Source: Isochrysis galbana | Lineage: Eukaryota; Haptophyta; Isochrysidales; Isochrysidaceae | Length of the DNA: 64,000 nt | Direction of reading: 5' to 3' | NCBI GenBank assembly: GCA_018136815.1 | Contig: CM030931.1 | Span: forward strand, 9,421,829 to 9,485,828 | Part shown: positions 33,742 to 48,100 of the stretch, piece by piece | Layout of the letters: every line of letters begins with the position of its first letter | Numbering within the stretch: position 1 is the first letter of the stretch | Notes under the pieces: model-generated | Databases searched by the model: none | Seen by the model: the letters and a program-made list of their open reading frames with translations, nothing else | What the model was told of the DNA's origin: nothing | Program-made: the position numbers and the translations under genes

Positions 33742-36134
33742 ATGGCGGCGGCGGCGGCGGCGCCGTCTGGCAGCGACGAGCCCCCCTGCTGGCTCTCTTG
33801 CAGCTCTGAGCGTCTGGAAGTGGGAGGCGTGCTGACCAGCGCTCCTGGTTTGCTCACATTCACCCTCACGTCCTCCGCCCCATTCGCGCTCTACGTGAGG
33901 CTCAGCTGTAGCTTGGGAGAAGCCGTTGCTTTTCAGGAGTGGAATGAGAACCTCGGTCACGTGGAGGATTCCACGGCTTCCAGCGTGGCTCCTGGGGCAG
34001 CTCCCCCGATAGTTGGTGAGAAGGGTGAGCTCGTGCTTCAGGACGAGGAGCCGGAGGACCAGTCTGCCCTCTTCCACGAGGTTGGGCTGGTGGAGAGCGT
34101 GCGGCTGGAAGCGGGAGAGAGCAGGAGACTGGTGCTGGTCTTCCGACCGTCGTATGCGCAGGTGAGCGGGGGAACGCAGCCAGAAGGCGGTGAGAGGGGT
34201 GAAGTGGGTAGAATAGGGGCGGCGCCTGACGAGGGGGGGAGCGGGATTCTCCTGTACACAACCTTAGTTGGTTGGCGCTTTCCTCTGTCCACCGCCAGTT
34301 GCGCAATCCTGCCCAGCAGTAGGCCCCCTTGAGTACAACCAAGCTCATGGCCCCTCCCACCCTCTACCGGGATCGGACAGGCGGCAGCGGCAGCGGCGGA
34401 GCTGGTTGCAGCTAAGGAATCTGACAGCGCTGACGCCGGCGATGCACCCGAGAGCTCGATTCACAGTGGGTCTGATGCCTCCGAAGCCCTAGTGGCCACG
34501 GGGAGCTCGTCCGCAGTGCGTGCGCCCAGGCAGCATTGGTACTCCATCATCGAGGTGAATGGATTTGTCACCGCCAGCCCTTATTCGACACACGCGGGCT
34601 CTGTCGGTCAGGATGTGCGGGTGACATTCGGCGCCACCCCATGCCGGACCTACAACATGTTTTCCGATGGCTTAGCTGCCGTTGCGGAAGCAGACACATC
34701 CGTGGCTACGTATGCGCCGCTGCGAATACCGTTGCACGCACGCACGTGCCGATCTGTGCTGCGGCCGGAGGTCCGTGAGCTTCGCTTCGGCAACTGTGTG
34801 GTGGGTGAGTCTGCGCACAAGGACTTCACGTTGTGGAACTGCTCCGAGGTGAGGCACGCCCATGACGATGGGGGAGTACGAGCTTCCGGAGGAGGCGCGC
34901 GGCGCGATAGAGGCCCATCACCTGCTGCACCACCGTACCTCACGAGAGTGCGGCCTAAAAGCCCGTCCGCTGGGTGGATGCGTCTTGCGAGATTGTGACA
35001 CGTGCAGCAGCACAATCACGTGCATCCGAGCGGCGGTGCTCGATTGGGCTGCCACAGCGGCTGCAGATCAGCAATGCCCGTCCACCTCATCCTTGCTAAC
35101 TGCAGGTCCCACTCACTTTTCGCCCCATCGCCCTCTTTCGCGCTCCACATGCTGCGCTGAAAGTATCTTTTACCAATCTTGATGGCTCGGGCACCATCAC
35201 CACCGCGGGTGGACACATCGGTGGCTTTTCGCACGCTAGGATCCGCGTGCAGCTAACTCCTGTAGGTGCGTTTCCGTTTTTGCGGGCGTAGTGCCCCCAA
35301 CAATCAAGCCGCAATCCCGATTCTCACACCTTGCCTGCAAAAGTACTGTCCACCGGCCACGTTGCGTCTGTATTAATGCTTCCCATGCTGAGTTGGCGTG
35401 CGTGCGGATCCGGGGCGCTCGCCCGCGCTTCCCCTCACGGTGCTCCGCATCCAACTCGTACATCTCCACACTACATGGCAGCTCCTGGTGACCATTTCGG
35501 CGAGCTCGAGTTGACCAACCTTCGCGACCCTTGCAACGCACCTCGATTAAAGATACTTGCCATAGTCTCCGAGCTCCCGCTTGCTGAGGAGCTATTGGTA
35601 AGCCGATTTGCCCAGATGCGTGAAGCACCCGATGCAAAGGAAGCTTTCGCCACGAGCGGGCTCGGATTGCAATTCGGTCCTGCTGCCAACCTCGCCGTTG
35701 AGCTGGAACTTGGAGATGGTGCCTCCCAGACTGCACCTTCTGCCACACAGTCGCAAGCACTTGCCCATTTCCCGTGTAGGCCCCTGCGGCACTCGACTTG
35801 GGCGATTGCTATGCTCTCCTCCCGAAGCGGGTCGTATTGACCGTGCGGAACATCTCGGACGACGCCATCGACGTTGCACTTTCATCCGATCTCCCGCGCG
35901 ACGAGGCACGCAGTCTCCTTACACATTCCTTTGCATGAGCCTTCTTTGTACTGCATTCGCTCGACTCCATCATCGCCCATTTCAGCCGCAACCCCTTTTC
36001 CAAATGATTGTTATAGGTCACCTTTGAAGACCCGTTGGCAAACGCCGCGTTCTCTCAATCTAGCACCAACACCCGCACCGGTGGAGCGGTCGGAAATAGG
36101 AGGCGCGGATGTAAGCGCTTCGCCTCCCCCCCCC

Positions 36135-36170
<36 letters not shown>

Positions 36171-39100
36171 CGCGCCTCATCACACGTTTTCTCACGCACG
36201 CCGCACGCTTTTTCCCGCATTTCCCCCCACGCGTGCGCACGTGTAGCATCTGTGTGACCATGGTGCACGTCGATCCTCTCTCCCCAATCTCACAGCTGCG
36301 GTGCCTACCGTCACCGTCGCCTCTTGCGAAGTGGACGAGGAGCTGTTCTCTTCGGGGGGTGAGGGCACGGGCGCTCTTCGCCGGGGCTCGGAAGGTGAAT
36401 GTAGCACGGCCACTGGTGACGGTGTATCATGCGGATCCGATGACGGGGGCAATGGGCGGCACGAAGCAAGAGGAGCTGCCTCCAAGAGTGATGTAGGCGG
36501 GGGTCGGCGGCGAACCTCCTCACGCAATGGCGGCGGTCGAGCAATTGAGGAGCTGACGATACAGCCTGGGAGAGAACGCTCCGTATTCGTGTGGTACACG
36601 CCAAGTCCCGCAGATCCTTCCGCCGATGGCGCCGAGATGGACGCTCCAAGTGCCTCAACCGGGGGTGCAAGCAGCAGTGTCGGTGGCTTGGGGAGCACTT
36701 CATGTGCAGCCTGCGGTGTTGGTGGTGCGGGAGCCGGTGGCATTGGTGCCAGCGGGGGCGGAGGAGGGGTGGATGATGAAGGAGATGGCGGGCTGATGGC
36801 TGTGTCTGCTGACTCAGCTGTTATATGCACTTCCGGCGCCTCGGACGCCACTTCCATTGGAAACCTCGCTTCACTGCGACTTACGCGCCGAACGTTTCGC
36901 GTCGACCTTCGCGGGAGAACGCGCGCGCTCGGAAGGGAGACGCTGTCTCGCTCAGTTGTTTGCAGGGCGAGAGTATGTGTTTCTCGTGTGCAGGTACGCT
37001 GGTAGCGGTTATATCGGCGCATGGGCGCAGCAGCCTTCTCATCTTGAAATCGGCAGCGCCGGACTTGAAGCTGGCAGTTGCGTTGTTTCACCATACGACG
37101 CTTACGGAGCGATCTGCTATTGGCATCGTTTGTGTGGCTGTGTCAGCTGTTTGCTAAGCTTGTTACCACTAGGCACTGCTGAGGATAGCGAACTTCTTGA
37201 TAGACAGCATGCCTATCCACCAACCTTCCGTCGTTCAGGTGACTCCTTTGCGCCTAAATTTCGGAGATTGCGAGATCCAAACGCGGAAACATGCATCTGT
37301 ATTGGTGAAGAACCTTTCTGATCTTCCAACCGTCGTCGCCGTCTCCATGCACTCGAAGGTGTGCCATCTTGCGAGTCTTGAGGGCCGAGGGATGCTGAGT
37401 GGGGCGGGGGCTGTATGAGAGGGTTCCCGCGTCTCGGGCCTCTACCTGGGCTGCGTACGTCGGACTCAAAGAAGACTAGAACCATCTTCCTCTTTTGAGT
37501 TATGCCACTTGGCTCCCTTTTTGCGATGAAACAACTGCATCTCCGGCTGTATCGCTCTAGGTGTTGTCGACATCAACCCCTGAACTTCGCTTGGGCCCCC
37601 GTGCTGCCCTCCCCCTCACATTGGAACTCCTTCCCCGTCGTGTGAACCCGGACTATCGCAAGCAAGTTACCCTGGCAAATAGGAAGAATCCACATGACTC
37701 GCAGCTTCTCGAGGTGAATCGCTTGGCGCTCACCTGGCCCCATTTCAACTCGAGTACAACTAAAATGCGCTCTTGTGCGTGGTGATAGCGGGGCTTCTGG
37801 CGCGCCACACTACGCACATCCGCACCTCCGCTCACTTCGATACATTCTCCATCTCCAAACAGGTGTATGCAAATAATATCGATCGCCACAACATATCTTT
37901 CCATTCTCTCTTTTATCGGCTCGCTCTCTTGCCACCTCTTGCAGCTATTTCGCAGGAGCCTTTGCCCGTCGGCCGCTCTCGTGCCGGTACTCACAGCATG
38001 TCCGGAGGACCACTCGGGGCAATTGCCATGTGCATCAGCAACGCTATTGGGGGTGGTCGATTGGGCGCGCCGATATCTGCCACCGGTTGGGGCGTGGACG
38101 GTTCGAGCAATGGTGACGGTGTCATGTCATCCATTGCACCTTGTCAACCCTTGGTGCCAGAGCTCGTCAAATTACCTCCAGATGCATGCCGTGTCACTTT
38201 CGATGACGGTGTCTCCTCATGTGTTCACGTGCGCGTTTTCTCGGTGGCGAACGTCTCTCCAGCGCCGCTCACGATCCGCCTCACGCCTTCACCTCTCGTT
38301 ATGGCAGCCGCATCTTCGGCCGCTCAATCCGCCCCTATTCCACGCACGGCTCGCTCTACTGATGCCGCCCCTGCTGCCGCCACTACTGCTGCCACTACAA
38401 GACCTTCAGCGCTACGAGCTCCCGCATCTTCTGCAATGGAGAACAGCGCGCGATCCCTTCCCTCCGTCGAGCTTGGTCGTATCTGCCTGTTCCAGCTAGC
38501 GTCCAATGCCGGGCTCCCTTCGCCTCGTTTCAGTAGGCCGGACAACGCTGCCTCTATTTCGACATGGGCGACCGTAGAAGAGGTGGCAGCTAAGCGCGAA
38601 CAACTCCACGACCGCTTCGAGTCGTTGCCCCAGCGTGTCACCTCTGTAACCCTTGAGGATACCGGTGGGTCCACAGCCACCACATCCGGAGGACCACCGA
38701 ATGCCGGCGGGCCATCCATTAGTGCGGGAGGAGCTTCAATCGCATGTACTGAGACGGCTCAACCTCACTCATTAACTTGCGACGCCATCTCGGCGGCCAA
38801 TAGTTGTTTGACGTCGCAGGGTACCCTTACCTCAGCCTTATTGGCGGACGAGGCCTCGCTTGCTCCAGTTGGGCCCGACTCTAACAGTTGCATCGTTCTC
38901 GAGACAGGCGAAGACGGCGCAAGTAGTAGAAAGGATTCGGCGACACTGTCGACACGCGCTGCTTGCGCCAGTTGTGTGCTAGCGGCGCCTTGCACTGCTT
39001 CATCGTTTGTTCGCGCACAAGCTTCCAATTGCGCTAGCTCTTCGGAAGCCGAGGCCGGAGGCGTCTGCGGCACTACCGCGTTGTGCGTCGAAGCCACTGG

Positions 39101-42100
39101 CTCTTTACGGCCGGCCATGCCCGTCGACGGCCAAGCTTCTCACAAAGAGATGCCCGTCGGAACGTCTCCTTGCCGCCCAAATGCTGCATCTCTACCCATC
39201 GGTTGCTCGGGGCCCTCGGCGGTCCACCCCATTGAAACGAGCACGGATGCACAATCTGTGTCTGCCGCCACCCACGTTAGTACCGTCGCCGATGCGTCGT
39301 CTTCCACCGTTACGGACGTTGATGGCTTGCACATCTCGAACTTGCAAGGCTCGGATTTAGTTGCCCTCGCCACAATCTTTCGTGACCTTCACGCTTCTCC
39401 TCGTCGTGCCGCTGCAGCTGCCGCGGCTATTGATGGGCGCCCACCGGGCCTGCAAGCCTTGTCAGAGGCACTTTCGGCATGGGCTTGCGGGGATGTGGCC
39501 GTCTCAACGCCTGCCGCGCACATCGATGCTTGCAGTGGCGGCCACGTACCACCCAGTTGTGCAGCTGCAGACTTCGAGGCGGCCATCGTTTTCATGCACA
39601 CGTGGCTGCGTCGGACAGTTGCATCATTGATCCGTTCCGGCATGCTCGTACCATTGAATGCTACCAACGGAGAGATCACTCTTGCGCCAGATGAGGAGCG
39701 AGTGCTCCTCGTACGATACGAGCCCGCTGAGTATTCCTCTAGCACCAATCACTGTTGTAATGGCATTGATACCTTATCTGCCGTCGCTTCCACGCCTGAT
39801 CCTGCCAACAATGTTGATGGCAGCTCAACTTCGCTTCTGCAACGCATGAATAGTGGCACTGCTCTTCCGACGGACTCAGGGCCCCTTTCAGGTCAAATCT
39901 CAATTGAGCTCGTCGACTACGACAAGACTTTGCGCGCACAGCACGAACGCCGCCTCGCGCGCTTCTTTCCCAGCCAAGATTTGCCACCACCGCAGACAAT
40001 TCGCCAGTTACCCGTCGTGGCAGCCGTGCGATTGTCGGCGATGGACATAGGGCAGCGGTCCATCAATTTTGGAACTTGCGCAGTGCGGCAGCTACGGGAG
40101 AAGACTATCCTTTTGCACAACCGATCAGCCGCACCCCTACTATACAAGGTAGGTGCAATCGCGGACACGCACATGGTCCGGCTAGATGCTGCTCGAAGAC
40201 AGTCCTTGCAACAATGGTCCCGTGTCACGTTGCTCAACCCTTCAGGTGTCAAAATCTGGGTTTTCAGCCTCATTCGATTTGACGATTCGCCGAGAAGATC
40301 GCCTCGGATGCGTGCGACCTTTTGCTATCCGACCAATCCGATTTCTTTTCCGTCCTTCACTAAGTGGTGCGCTACGAAGCGTTCCGACGCTTTCGGCCCA
40401 TGTGGCCCAGCGCATCTTGGCAACAGTGCGCCACCCCTCTTCATTGCCGTTTTACCCTCTCGTACGAATTGCAGGACCGTTCCGCGAGGCTTTCACTGTG
40501 CGCAACCTACAAGATCCATCGTCAGCAGTCCACGTTGTTGTCAAAGCACAGGTGTGCGCTAGTGTTTCTGCATCGTTCATGCGAGGATCCGGCCGCCGTG
40601 CCGCCGTGTCTCTAAGGGATACGGCTTGTCGTCGCCCATGAGAGCGCTATCGCCACCGCATACGCCCACCTTGGTTCAGGTATATCGATCTGTAACGCTT
40701 CATATCTTCCCATCAGCTCTCGATTTTGGCGATGTACCCTTTTCATCCAGCAACTTCGCGACAACCTCTCTAGCCCTGAAGTCCGCTGCTGCCGCTGCTT
40801 CGGCAATAAAACTTACGGTTCTCAACACGGCGAGGGGCGCCCGCGCCGTGAGCATCGTAGCCGAGCCGCTGCTGTACTTAGCCGACGGCGAGGCGTATGC
40901 GAGCGCAAGGTTGCTGGTCGCACTCAAGTTGGAGCGGTCATGCTCCGCAGGTGCAGAAGACCACATGTCCAGGGAGAGAGAGCGCACCGAGTTGGTCGAA
41001 ACGATCCAGCGCAAGCTTCGGATCGCCGAGCGGAAGGGGCGTCCTGACAAGGCGGCCAAATGGCGCGCAAAGCTCGAACGACTTCACGCCGCGCCGGGAA
41101 CCACTCAATCCGCGGGTGGAATGGACTCAGCTGCCCCGTCTGATATGGAATCGGACGCGTCGGATTGGGGGGGCAACTCCGAAACCGAGTCGGATGCAGA
41201 GGGGAGTGCCTCCCGCTTCTCATTGGCGCGTTCCAAAAAAGTAGGCGGTTATGCAGGAGTAGCAAACGCAGCCTCCGATGTAGTGCTAAGCGGTGCGGCT
41301 AGTCGCGTAGGGAGCACGGCTGGAGGGCAACGGACGGCAGAGCTATCTTTTCGGGTCGGTGCTGACGGTATGCAAACCATTGCAGTGGCCGTAGCCGTCA
41401 TACCTGTCGAGCCGGCGAGCGCCATTAGCCAGGCAACACAAGATGTGCCGTTGCGGGGATGGTTAGTGGTGACAGAGGCGCGCGACCGCGAATCTCAGCA
41501 GCGGCTTCCAATCAACTTGACTCTTGCGCCACAGCGGCTAGCGTCTTCTAGGCGTATTGCGGAGCCCGGTCCTTCATCCTTGTTGGGGCTAGATGAAGAG
41601 GCTGAGGGGCTCGGGGCGATGGCTCCATCTCTTATGCCGCAATGGAGCAATTCGAACAGGGCTTTGCGCGCTGGAGCTGCCTGCGCCTCGCCTCGCCTTG
41701 CAACACCAGCCGTTCACCCGGCTGCGGCTCAGCACGCGGTCGGTGGCCCCGCTCTCATGCGCCCACCGTTGAGCAAGCGCATGCTTGGCGGGTCCGCGGG
41801 GAGCGGCTTGGGTGTTTGGGCCGCCGATAGTCTTCTACCACAACCAAATACGCGCCGCGCGGCATCTCCCGTACCTCCGTCCCGAAATGCGCTTACGGCC
41901 GGCGACGGTGGCGTTGATCCTTCACTCGACTTCTCAGCGGAGGGCGGATTTTCCAGAGTCAGCGACAAAGACGGGGTTGGGGGCACAGCCTCGGAGGCAG
42001 AAGTTAGGGCGGCTGCCGCAGCCTTGCGGGCAGTAGCAATGGAGGCGTCCGCAGCCGCTGTTGCTGCGTGCGCTCGGCTGGGCCGCTCTACATCACCCCG

Positions 42101-45100
42101 AGCTGAACGGAGGCGTGTTCCTAAGGTGGGAGACGAGGGTCCAACGGCGCTTCATCCAGTTGCCGCCACGTCTCCTCGACATCGAGAAACCACCCGCAAT
42201 TCTCATCCACCTTCGCCAACACTGAGTGCTACCTCTCCAGTGGACATCTGCAAGACGTCTTGCTTAGCAGGCGTAAGCCAATTGTCCGATGCAACTCACG
42301 CGTGGGAACGGCGCAGCGGCGAGGCTTGCCTCAGTGATCTCAGTGTATCTTCTGCTTCGGCTACGCCTGGAGGGTCCGTGCTAGCACTGGGCAGCCAGTT
42401 TGGGCGTAGTCCTCGTCCTTTGGCATCCTCTGCAATGCTACAGAGCGCACCATGTCCACGATCAGCGGCAGGATCGGAGAGTGGGAGCCCGACCTTCTTG
42501 CGCGGCGTAGACAGTTCAAACGCCTGGGAAAGGCGCTCAGGGGGCTCTTCCTCGGGTCATGCGTCCCCCAGGAGCGCTGGCTCGCCTCGACCCATGATAC
42601 CCCAAGAAATGTCGCTCTCCACTGACAATGAACCCTACTTCACAGTCGAGGCCGAGTTCTTGTCTTCAAAAGAGGTCTCGGAATTGATGTGTCTACGTGA
42701 ACCTTCTCCCCCTATCAACTCAAACAAAGACGATGGCCTTTCCGGCAACAAGGACCTCTCAGCCTCAGCGCGAGAGTTCCCCTTGCTGCGCGCAGCCAAA
42801 ACTGATGAAGGTGGATTCCGTGCGACTCGAAGTGAAGCCGTTGCTGTGGATGCTCGAGGCGCTTGCGCAGTGGCTGTACCGACGTTGGGTACCGTAGCTG
42901 TGTCCGCCGATGCTCCGGCACTCATACTTTTGCGCAATCCTCGCGCGCTGCCGGTGCGCTTGAGTATGGAATGGCAACCACCCCCGCGAGGCATATTGCT
43001 GAGTAACTGCACATCCGGTGGATCGTGCGAGGGGGTTCGCAACCCGAACGCCTCCGCGACACTTCAACCATCGCCGGTGGCGTTTGCTTTCGTGCCGGGG
43101 GGAAGCGATGCGGGCGTGCATGTCCTCTCGCCTCTACCTTCATCTGAGCTACAATCCATGCCTCTTTCGGAGGAGGACGCCGAATCGAACCGGGTTTCGG
43201 GAGGAAAAGTACAACGCTCATCGATTGGTCAGCTGCCGACATCACCGATTCTCACCACCTGCTCATCCGCCATATCGCCTCGCTCGCTCGACTTGACACT
43301 CTTTCTTCCTGCCGGAAGCCGAGCCTTGGTTGCGGCGTCCGCCGTGCCACCTGGCCCGCTCGGTGGCCCTACCTCACTCGGCACAATGGTCATCCGGCGT
43401 GAAGCGCTTGGGGCCAACCCCACTTCTCCTCAAAGCGCTAGGGAGGGCAATGAACCGCGGGCTCAGGGGTCACCACTGCGTGTTTCGTTGCAACCTCAAC
43501 GTATCCAGCTGATTTGGCGGCAGGCCCTCACTCCTGCTTCATATTTGCGCCTCGAACCACACGAGCTGGATTTCGGCGAGGTGCGCTTATCTGAAATTGG
43601 CGGGCGGGCTCTCGTACAAGACTCTAGTGCCGAGGGAGCAAGTGCACCTGGTCCACCAACGCGCAGCTTCCGGATTGTCAACTTGGGTGGATCTGAGGTG
43701 CAGTTTGTCGTCATGCTTCGAAAGGATGAGGCACAAGCGAGTGCACGAAAAGAAACAACAGGCGGCAGCGTTAACAACACATGCTGTGCGGGTAGCGGCA
43801 CATGCGTAGCTGGCGTTGCAAGCGGTACAACGGCCATCTCCGAGGGAGCTTTGGCCGTCAGTAGTTGTACTGCGGCTTCCGCTCTCTTGGAGGCGAACAC
43901 TCCTGCTTCTCGGCGTCGGCCTCCTGCTCCAAGCTTGGCGGCCCTTACACTCCAGCCGAATGCTGGAGTGATCCCAGCCGGCGGCGCCGTGAATGTAGAA
44001 GTGCGGTGTGTCGCACCATCCTTGGGGCGAAAACGGCATATCGTCGTAGTGCGTAATCTCTCCGCTTCAGCCGGAAGCGCTGCGGTCTCTAGCGGCACTG
44101 TCGGCAACAATGGTAGCTCGGCGGGCGCCACCGCTAGTAGCGTAAGTAGCGGGGCTCAAGACTGCCTACTCACCATTCGCACGCATGGTCGCATGGCACA
44201 GCACCTTGTTTTCCCAGATTTGGAGCCAGATGAAAGAGGCGATCTACGCCTTCCTCTTGGGCTGTGCTACGTACACTCTACGGACGAGCCGCCGCCACCG
44301 TCTGCTCTGCCGCCGCCGCTCATCAACGTATCTGATGGTGGACAGCCCTCGACCAAGGCAAATGGTGACGTCCTCCAGCAAGCTGCCGAGGATGACCGGC
44401 GATCGAGTGGCTCATCCCCACGCAACCAAGCCCCGGCTTTCGCTGTGCGTCTCCAGCCTGGATCCTCTGATGGTCAGACTGACTATCAGATGCCCGGATT
44501 CATTGATGGCCGGTTTGCGGCCCTCGGGAGAAGCACACCAGGCACACGAGGTCGAGGTTTTCTCCGGCGTCAGCCCTTGCGCATTTCCAACACTGGTTCT
44601 CTTGACCGCAAGTTGGCCGTGACATCAAATTTGTTGAGGCAAGTCCTTATATTTTCCGATGAGGCTTGCGTGACGCCTGCAGGGGGGATGAGTATCGGCG
44701 CTGGAGAGACTGCCACCGTCTGGGTGTGCCTTCAGCCTCACTTATCCGCCGATGTAATTGATGGTGTGCAGTGTCGACAATTAGTTGGAGGGCTGCGCGT
44801 TCAGCTTTGCGACGCAGATGGTGTAGTACAAGACGACCAGTCCATCACATTGGATGCCACGATCGGCCGCTCACTTCTGCGTGTCTCACCTCGACGCCTG
44901 AGGTTGAGGGCGGTCGCTTCACCTGCTGCTCCACCACCCGCCACCCTCTTCATCCAGAACGGCAGCGAGCACATGCCGCTCACATGGCGAGTGCTGCCGC
45001 TTGATGGAGTACATGTTTGCCCTGGTGAAGGCCAGTTAGCACCGCGCGCCGCTGCCGCCGCAGTCACAGCCGACACCGCCAATATCGAGTCCGCATCGCA

Positions 45101-48100
45101 AGTCTCGTTTTGTGAAACTAGCGTGGCTGTGGCTTGCTCTTGTCCATCTGTTGGATACTATCGACGCACTCTGACGTTCATGGATACGCACGCGACGCGA
45201 GAAGCGATGACAGTGACGGTAGAGGCCATGGTGGAGGCCGGCTCATTGGCTTTTGACCTGAAGGAACTGGATACATCGGGCATCGCTTTGTTGTCTGCAG
45301 GGACGCTTCACGCAGTTCTCAGCGGTGATTGTGGCTCCTCGGTCACCGAGACGGTCTCGAGCGCCCGCGAGCATGGCAAGACGAGCGAAGGGGCAGACGT
45401 CGCCGCGGCACATCGCACGAAACTAGGAGCGCCCATTTTTTCTGAGCAAGCTTCATGGGGAAGCACGTGCGTTGTTGGTGGCATGGCATCCTACGCATCC
45501 GTCGTTGGAGTCACACATGGCGGGGGTCCAAGCACCGCGGATTCTGGTGCCCATGGAGGGAGTGTCCCGGAAAGCCCGATGAGGGAGCTCTCTTCATCAT
45601 CTTCGCAAACAGAAAGCACGTCCACCGCGGATGCTTCCGTGGTACCAGTGCCGCGATCACCAGAGCTGACCTCACGAGAGTCATTTACTGAATTTGCGGC
45701 GAGTCCAGGGGGCGCCAACCGCGCTCGGCCTTCTCGCTCGGACTCGCCCAATCCTCTGTCCCCAAGTCGTTCCAACCACACATGTGATCTTCGATGCGGA
45801 GTCGGCACCGACACCCATCCCTCCGCATCGCTAGGCGGTGCAAACTTGGATGTATCTATACCGGCCACCTTGCAGGTCGAGTCCATGACACAACGATGCA
45901 AGCTGCAATTGTTGCCAGGCAGCATACAGGATGGTGGGGCGCATGCTCTCTTCAAGCTGACCAACACCGCAGGCTATGCTCTCCCGCTGCTTCCCATCTC
46001 AGATCTCCCTTTGGTGGTTTTCGTTCGAGCAACATCAAATGAAGCCACAGCAAGCGAGGAACTGCTCGCCGGCCTGGCATTCAAATCAGACGCGCGTATC
46101 CACGATGAGGCACATGCCTTCGAGCATAATGATGAGGACGATGGTGGGTTTCATCTGTGCGGGTCCTTGTTCACGCTTGGATCGGGAGAGTCGGTGGAAA
46201 TCGCAGTTCGCTTGCTAACGACACCTCGGCATTTGCACACGGATGTCGCTAGTGATGCTACCAGCGATGCAGAGCATGAGGCAGCGGATGCGCCAGCTCG
46301 CGGCGTCAGTGCCGAATACTTGCCGAGGCAACCTCCAAGGAATGATGAGATCGGTACCACCGGCAGTGAAAGCCTTGCCACGAGGCTTCAGGGTGGGGCG
46401 TTGCTGCATTTCTCGGGCCTCTTGCTTTTTGAGGAAGCTGAGGCACGGCGGCGACGAAAGAGTAACTTGCTCGGACACACTGGTGGCCCGAGTAAGCTTG
46501 GATTGGCAGAAGAACCAACGATCTGTGCTCTAAAAGCAGTGTGCATACGCGGTGCCGTGTGCGTCTCTCTGGTTTCTTTAGGTGCCTCGGAATTGCATTT
46601 GGGGCGACTAGGTTACGTCAATGGTTGGATGCCGGTCACCTTTGATTTCTTGCTCAGAAACGAATCGGCTGTGGCGACTACGTGCCGCTTGATGGACTTG
46701 CCCACGGAGCTTGAAGTGCTTGGCGTTGAGGTGCAAGAAGCTTCTAGCCACTGCGGCGGCGATCGCGATTCGAATCGTGAGCATGCTATGGAAAGGCAGG
46801 GCGCCGGCAGCATTGCTCCCACGCCAGGATTGATACATCTCGACGCAGGCACTGCCGTTAAGGTGCACTGCTGTGTTCGTGCCTCTGCGGTGCGTGACGC
46901 GGCTCGCCGGCGCGGTGTTTCCGACGGCGCCAAATGGGAACGTGTCATCTCCCTATCCAACATTTACAACCCGATGAACAGCCTAAGGTTATGCGTTTCT
47001 GCTCGGCTTACTCTCCTGCCCCTCCGCTATCTTCGTGCTTTCTGGCTTGGTCTTGGCTTCCGTCAATTCGATCCTCGCGATGCTTCGGGGCGCATGCCAA
47101 GATTCGGGGCTGCGGTTGGAGCTGCGTCGGTTGATACGGCGTTGCCTAGTGGCGGGAGCAATAATGAAGGTGCTGGCGGTGGCGGACTCGTTTCTAGCAT
47201 CGGTCGTCCCGCTGCCGCGGAGCGAAGCACGTCGATCGACTCCTCCCTTGGCGTCGACGGTCTGGTGACCACCGACGGTGAAGTGATGTCCGTTGTAGGA
47301 AACGAGGCCGTTGACAACGTTGAAATAGCAAACAGTGGCACCCCCACTTGCTGCGCGCTTCCCGGTGTGGTGTCGGCGAGCTATCATGAGGATGATACCG
47401 TAGAAGACGCCATTGGCGAGCCCGATGGGCACCCCTCTCCCGATATTCTAGGATCAGGGTATGGATCGCTTGCTTCGGCGGAAGTCGCCAATCTCTTGGA
47501 CCGTTTGACTTACATTGGATTTGGTGCGGGGACCGGAGACGTGGAATCAAGTGTCCAATCCATCCGAGGTGAGGACACTCCGGTAGCTCGCGCTGCTTTG
47601 GTGCTGCCACCGCTTGCGCATCCAGCGCTACCCTCAAATCCCCCGTGTTCGAGTTGGTTCCTCGTGCAAAACACATCAGGAGCACATTTGACGCTTGAAT
47701 TCTCAGTGGAAGCCGCAGCATCTCTGCCTTGCTCGGCGGGAAGCGGTTTTTCGCTAGACGACCCTATAACCATCATGCCTTCCACTGCATCGTCACTTTC
47801 CACCCAGCAGCCACCACCATCGCCCGCACTTCCTACGGCAACGACGCCTCGGTGCTGCATCCACGGTGGTGTGGAGTCGGCCGCCACCTCGTCGCTACTT
47901 GCGGAGGCCGCAGCCGTAGCGTCTGCTGCTGCCGCTGCATCTAGCGCAAACTCTGCTGCGAGAACATCTCCGCGCGTACCTCTGAGATTCCCGGGCGATA
48001 CGACGGACCACGAGTCGGAGTCGGTGCATTTGGAACTGCTCTCACGGGCTTCTCACACGCCCATCACCTCAGTAAAATTGGCACCGGGAGAGAAGGTTGG